Origin: Eucommia ulmoides
Lineage: Eukaryota > Streptophyta > Magnoliopsida > Garryales > Eucommiaceae
Length of the DNA: 64,000 bases
Assembly (NCBI GenBank): GCA_016647705.1
Contig: CM028329.1
Location: 15,091,910 to 15,155,909 of the forward strand
Direction: 5' to 3'
A program made the translations under genes and the position numbers. Positions 59,545-64,000 of this stretch are shown piece by piece (positions within the stretch are counted from its first letter, which is position 1; the number at the start of each line of letters is the position of its first letter). The notes beneath the pieces were generated by a model that was given only the letters and a program-made list of their open reading frames with translations, did no database searches and was not told where the DNA came from.

Positions 59545-62076
59545 TGTAGGATTTAAATCTTAGTTTAATAATTTTAATGATTCAATTAATTTGAATGTTT
59601 TTCTAAACTAATATTATATTTGAGATGTGATGACAAAATTAAAAGGATATTAATCAAAATTATATTAGACCAAGATGATGATTTGTCAAAAATGAGAAGT
59701 GCTGAACAAAAATATGAATAATCGGGATGATACAAGATAATGACATGATGAAGAAGCTTTTGAAAGAATTATTTTTCGTATTCTTAAGGTAAATAACACT
59801 TATACAGTTTAAATTTGTGTCAACCCAACCAGGATCACTCATTGAATGTTTACTTGTGATTAAATGCTTTACATGTGTGTGATTAAGTATTTTGATGTGC
59901 TTGATTTCATGAATTAGTATACGTTAAACATGTCTTTCATGTGTTAAAGGTTAAAATAGTTAAAATCAGTCAACTAGCTTAAAACTTCAGTAAACTTATC
60001 ATAATCGAAAATTGGAAAATTCATAAATAAGTCAAAACAATCGTCTGATTGGTAGAAACAGTTGACAGCTTAATTCAGGGGCTAGGAGTTTTATAAATGG
60101 GATTGGAATGGTCGATTGAATATTTCAATTTCCTAGAGGTTTTAAGATTTGAGGCAAAGCGGTCGACTGATTGGGATTTTGGCTGACTAGTTGATTCAGG
60201 TTCCCAAAACTTTTGAGGAAGTACTCAAAACAATCAGCTGATTGGACTTAAAAGTGGTTGAATTCATAGTCAAAAGGGCTAAAAATGATAGAGTCAAAGG
60301 GATTAGGTTATAAGAGAGGAAATCATAGAAAAACTAGTCAAAAGTAGAAGTGAAAGATCTTTCAGGTTTTAGCCTATTTTAGGTTGCATTTTTTGTAATA
60401 ATTTAATAGATTTTTTAAGAAGAAAAAGAAATAGAGAAATTCAAATATTTAAAAAGAAAAATAAAGAAAGTTTGAAAGTTCAGTGAAAAATCTATAGTAC
60501 TCTAGTGAAATATATGAAAGTTTTTCGGAGGGAAAAATTTATTGAAGATAATCTGTGGGATTGGTATTCTGAGCTTTGATTTAAAAATTCTATTGGGAAT
60601 TCGATGAGATTATTCTAGTTTAATTCTATTCACTATGTGATATATTGTTTTGATCTATACTGAGCTTTGATTTAAACATTTTACTAGGAATTTGATGAGA
60701 TTATTCTAGTTTAATTCTATTCTCTATGTGATATATTATTTTGATCTATATTGCGCTAATTTGAAATTACACTTTGGTTAAATCTTGACTTGAAACTTAA
60801 AATCAAATTGTGAACTTAAGAAAAAAAAAATCTGAAAAACAAAAATGGTCATTATTTTGAAAATCTATTTCTAAGTTAAAACGATTGGAATTATTTGGTA
60901 TATTTGATTTTGTGCTCCACTATGCTTAAATCTAGATTTGTATAGCACAATTGCTTAAATTGTTTAACTTATGAATCATGCATAATTCTATTACATCTAG
61001 TTTTGGATTGAGTTTAATATCTAAAGTGTTTGTAGAAGGTCTTTATGAGAAAATAAAGATCTTTTTTGTATCTTTGTGAGGTTATAGCTCAGATCTAAAT
61101 GTACATAATCTGAGTAAGAATGTATTTAAGTACAAAGGGAAGTTAATCAAACGGGATTGTATGGTTTTTATTCTCACCTGGTAAGAGGATCAAAATTTAG
61201 TGGATTAATTTCATACGAGAATTCAGGAGAGCAGACGTAGGCAAGAGTACCTTGTTGAACTACTATAAATTACTAGTGTCAAGTATCTATATCCCTATCT
61301 ATTTTTGTGTGTATAAATAACGCTTCCATGATTAATCATATAGAAAAAAAATTAAAATATTCAAATAGAGAAATAAAAGAGTTTGAAATGTAAAATCTGT
61401 GAAAGCTTTTCTAAGAGAAAAACTTGTTGAAGATAATCTATGAAACCGATATACTAAATTTTGATTCAAACATACTAGTATTCTAGATTTTGATTCAAAC
61501 ATTTTATTGGGAATTCAGCGAGATTGTTTTGGTTTGATTATATTCTCTCTTTGATATATTGTTTTGGTTTATATTGTTCTCTTATGAAATTATACTTTGA
61601 TTAGATCTTTATTTGCTACTTAGAATCAAATTGTGAATCTAAGAAAATCGTTTTTAAAAAAAAACTTATTGGTCTATTTTGAAAATCAATTTTTAAGTTA
61701 AAAATGATTTGTAATATCTTGCTATTTGAGGTTGTAGCTCAAACCTAAATGTACCTGGTCTGAGTGAGAATGTGTTTAAGTATAAAAGAAACTTACTCAA
61801 ACGGGATTGTACGGATTTGATTCTCACCTGGGAAGAGAATCAAAGTTTAGTAGAATAATTCCATGCGAGAGCTTAGGGGAGTAGACGTAGGTAAGACTAT
61901 CTTGCCGAATTACTATAAATTACTGGTATCAAGTATACATATCCCTATCTGTTTGTGTGTGCCTATAAATAAAACTTTTGTGCTAAATTAGATAAAATTA
62001 ACTATGTATAAATTATTTGGTTAAATTTTTAAAACTACCCAATTCAACCCCTCTTAAGTAGACCTTTGGGACAACA
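59545..62076 (+). repeat. 5' LTR of Copia-4 with large internal duplication
   Basis: Starts near TGTAGGATTTAAATC and ends CTTTGGGACAACA just before the primer-binding site. A section of about 800-900 bp is present twice (about 60480-61330 and 61370-61985), seen from repeated gaagataatct..gattttgattcaaac, agttaatcaaacgggattgta and ctactataaattact blocks. A smaller repeat (about 70 bp) lies at 60580-60745. The exact start is uncertain. Confidence 0.6.
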
Positions 62077-62903
62077 ATTGGTAGTAGAACTGAATTAGTT
62101 GAATAGGTCTAACATCTTAACTAAAATGATCACATGGCACAACACATGAGCACCACACTAGCTGAGGGATATTCCACGTTCACTTCTCACTGATAACAAC
62201 TACATGTTATAGAAAGCCAAATTCTAGACATTCTTGTAAGCAACTAATTATGATGAATGTTTGGTTAATAAGAATGGTCCATTTACTCCGACTATTCATG
62301 GCGTTTCTAAAAAAGAAAAGAGTTCAATGAAAATGACTTTAAGAATTAATCTACAAATGCTCAAGCGATTAACCTTTCATTCTTTGATTTAGATGTAAAT
62401 GAGTATAACAAGATATCAGGTTATAAATCGCCCAAAGAGATGTGGGATACCTTACAAGTAATGCATGAGGGTACAAATCAGGTAAATGAATTTGAACCAA
62501 TACCTTGATCCATCGGTTCGAACAGTTCAAAATGGGTGATTCAAAGTCAATCCAGGATATGTGCACCAGATTCACTAATATCTGCAACAGTCTTAGTGCA
62601 CTTGCAAAACTATATTCCATGCAAGATAAAGTTTGAAAGATCCTAAGGTTATTATCAAAAGCATGTGATCCAAAGGTAATAACAATTCAAGAAGGCAATG
62701 ATCTGAACACGTATACTATTGATAAACTCATTAGTAATTTGATGACTCACGAGCCTTTTCTCCGGGGATATAACGAGGAGTCAAGCTCTATTAAACAAAA
62801 GTCATTGGCGCTAAAGGCAGAGAAAGACGATCAAGATGATGACAAAATGAGTTTAGACAATGATTAAGAGCAGGATCTGGCTCTTATCATAAAGAACTTT
62901 GGA

Positions 62904-63119
62904 ATGATGGCCTATTGCACTTTTTGTGGTAGAAGAAACTCTAATGTCAACAACTGTCACAAAATAGAACATTTCCAATCAGACTGTTCTAAGCCAAAGA
63001 AATACAACAAACGAGGTGACAAAAAGAAATCTAAGAAAAGGAAAAATAAATCCATAAAGGCTATATGGGATGATTTCAATTCTAGCAGCTCCTATACTTT
63101 CAGCAGTGACGATGAATAA
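62904..63119 (+). pseudogene. Copia-4 gag zinc-knuckle fragment
   Basis: A 71-codon open stretch with CTFCGRRNSNVNNCHKIEHFQSDC followed by a strongly basic KKYNKRGDKKKSKKRKNKS tail and a Ser-rich acidic end. This is the nucleocapsid part of a Copia Gag; a fossil fragment. Confidence 0.6.
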
Positions 63120-64000
63120 ACAATGCTCACCTTAATGGCAAATAGAGATGAGATATCTGATTTAAGTTATTCTAGTTCTTGTCCTGTTAATTTTTGATAA
63201 TTTATTTGATGATTATCATGATTTGTTAAATTATTATATAAACGAATCCTTTAAAATAAATGCCTTGAAAAGCACATTCTTATCATTAAATTAACAAATT
63301 AAAAAATACGGAACTAAAAACACTTCTCTTAAGATACAAGTTTCTAAAAATGACTCGTCTGATTTTGAAAAAGAAAATAAAGAGTTAAAATCTAAAATTT
63401 CTAATTTAAACTCTATTATTCTCTAATTTACAAAAGGTAAAAATATTTTGAAAATAGTTTTGGGAAGTTCAAGACGTGTTTTCAACAAATTCAAACTTGG
63501 ATTTCAGAAAAATGTTAAACAAAAATGATTTTCTGAAACCAAGAAAGTTATCAAATGCTTTAAATGTAATGTTTTAAGGCTTACGATCAAAAACTGTTTT
63601 TGACCTAAATTAAAAGCGAAACAAGTTTGGGTTCCTAAAGGAAAGGTAAATGTTCAAACTAACAGAATTGGACCCACATAGACTGGGTACCACTTAGAAA
63701 CTATTTGAGGCGCTTCCTACAGGTTAATTTTAAGACTTTTATAAGTAAGGACAAATAGTTCCTGGACAGTGACTGCTCTCGCCACATGACATGTGATAAA
63801 TGTAAATTTGTTTCTTTGACACCTAAAGACGAAGGTCATGTGACTTTTGGAAACAATGTCAATGGTAGAATAATTGGGATAGATAATATTGGAAATTCAT
63901 GAACTCGTATTGCAAATGTACTTTTAGTTGATGGGTTAAAACATAACTTACTTAGTATTAGTTAGTTAAGTGATAAGGATTATAATGTTGTTTTTACATT

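Larger units (their letters stand above)
59545..64000 (+). mobile_element. Copia-4: Sirevirus-like Ty1/Copia retrotransposon, 5' part (fossil)
   Basis: 5' LTR (about 59545-62076), primer-binding region ATTGGTAGTAGAAC (62077-62090), gag (about 62100-63130) with a CCHC-like knuckle and a lysine-rich tail, a second knuckle region (about 63553-63600) and protease/GAG-pre-integrase (about 63760-64000, DSDCSRHMTC and LKHNLLSIS). It runs off the window end. LTR blocks are shared with Copia-1. It is broken in the part visible. Confidence 0.75.

Overview
The window looks like a stretch of a flowering-plant (probably eudicot) nuclear chromosome. It is AT-rich and dominated by nested, decayed plant retrotransposons. 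The only clear host gene is a GAMYB-type R2R3-MYB transcription factor on the minus strand, split by introns and carrying a miR159 target site. I cannot name the species.

Layout. 1-10442: the end of a CACTA DNA transposon, then a broken Sirevirus-like Ty1/Copia element (Copia-1, plus strand). Copia-1 carries two oppositely oriented solo LTRs of a second Sirevirus-like family and a non-autonomous DNA element. 9364-38059: a retrotransposon-rich block that appears twice in tandem (copy A about 9364-24503, copy B about 24500-38059). Each copy holds the end of the Copia-1-type LTR, a minus-strand Copia-2 with short LTRs, a shared flank with a roughly 500-bp direct repeat, and part of a hAT-type MITE. 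After duplication the copies took different insertions. Copy A has two Athila/Tat-like Gypsy elements (10443-15478 and 15815-19614). Copy B has a solo LTR of the same Gypsy family (26849-28558) and a Del/Tekay-like solo LTR (30144-32880).

38924-57880: the MYB gene, read right to left. A 5' UTR exon and a UTR intron precede coding exon 1 (56413-56051: R2 and most of R3). A 15.9-kb intron follows, then coding exon 2 (40130-39173: end of R3, miR159 site, activation region) and coding exon 3 (39078-38924). The spliced reading frame is 491 codons. The giant intron holds a broken Copia-3 (about 42950-49510) with a Pack-MULE-like element and a TRIM-like LTR inside it, a broken Ty3/Gypsy (about 50680-55700) with a hAT MITE inside it, and a SINE-like fragment.

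57886-64000: the gene's 5' flank with a hAT MITE bounded by a perfect 8-bp target duplication, then the 5' LTR, primer-binding site and gag of another Sirevirus-like Copia (Copia-4) that runs off the window.

The most unusual points are the tandem duplication with a 4-bp microhomology junction, the clustered CCTAGG palindromes in the U3 of one Gypsy family (with a parallel GTCGAC cluster in a Sirevirus family), a Gypsy insertion with one LTR that ends at its polypurine tract yet has a perfect target duplication, and a MYB gene that keeps its splice sites and miR159 site across a 16-kb transposon-filled intron. All identifications come from reading the sequence; no database search was run.
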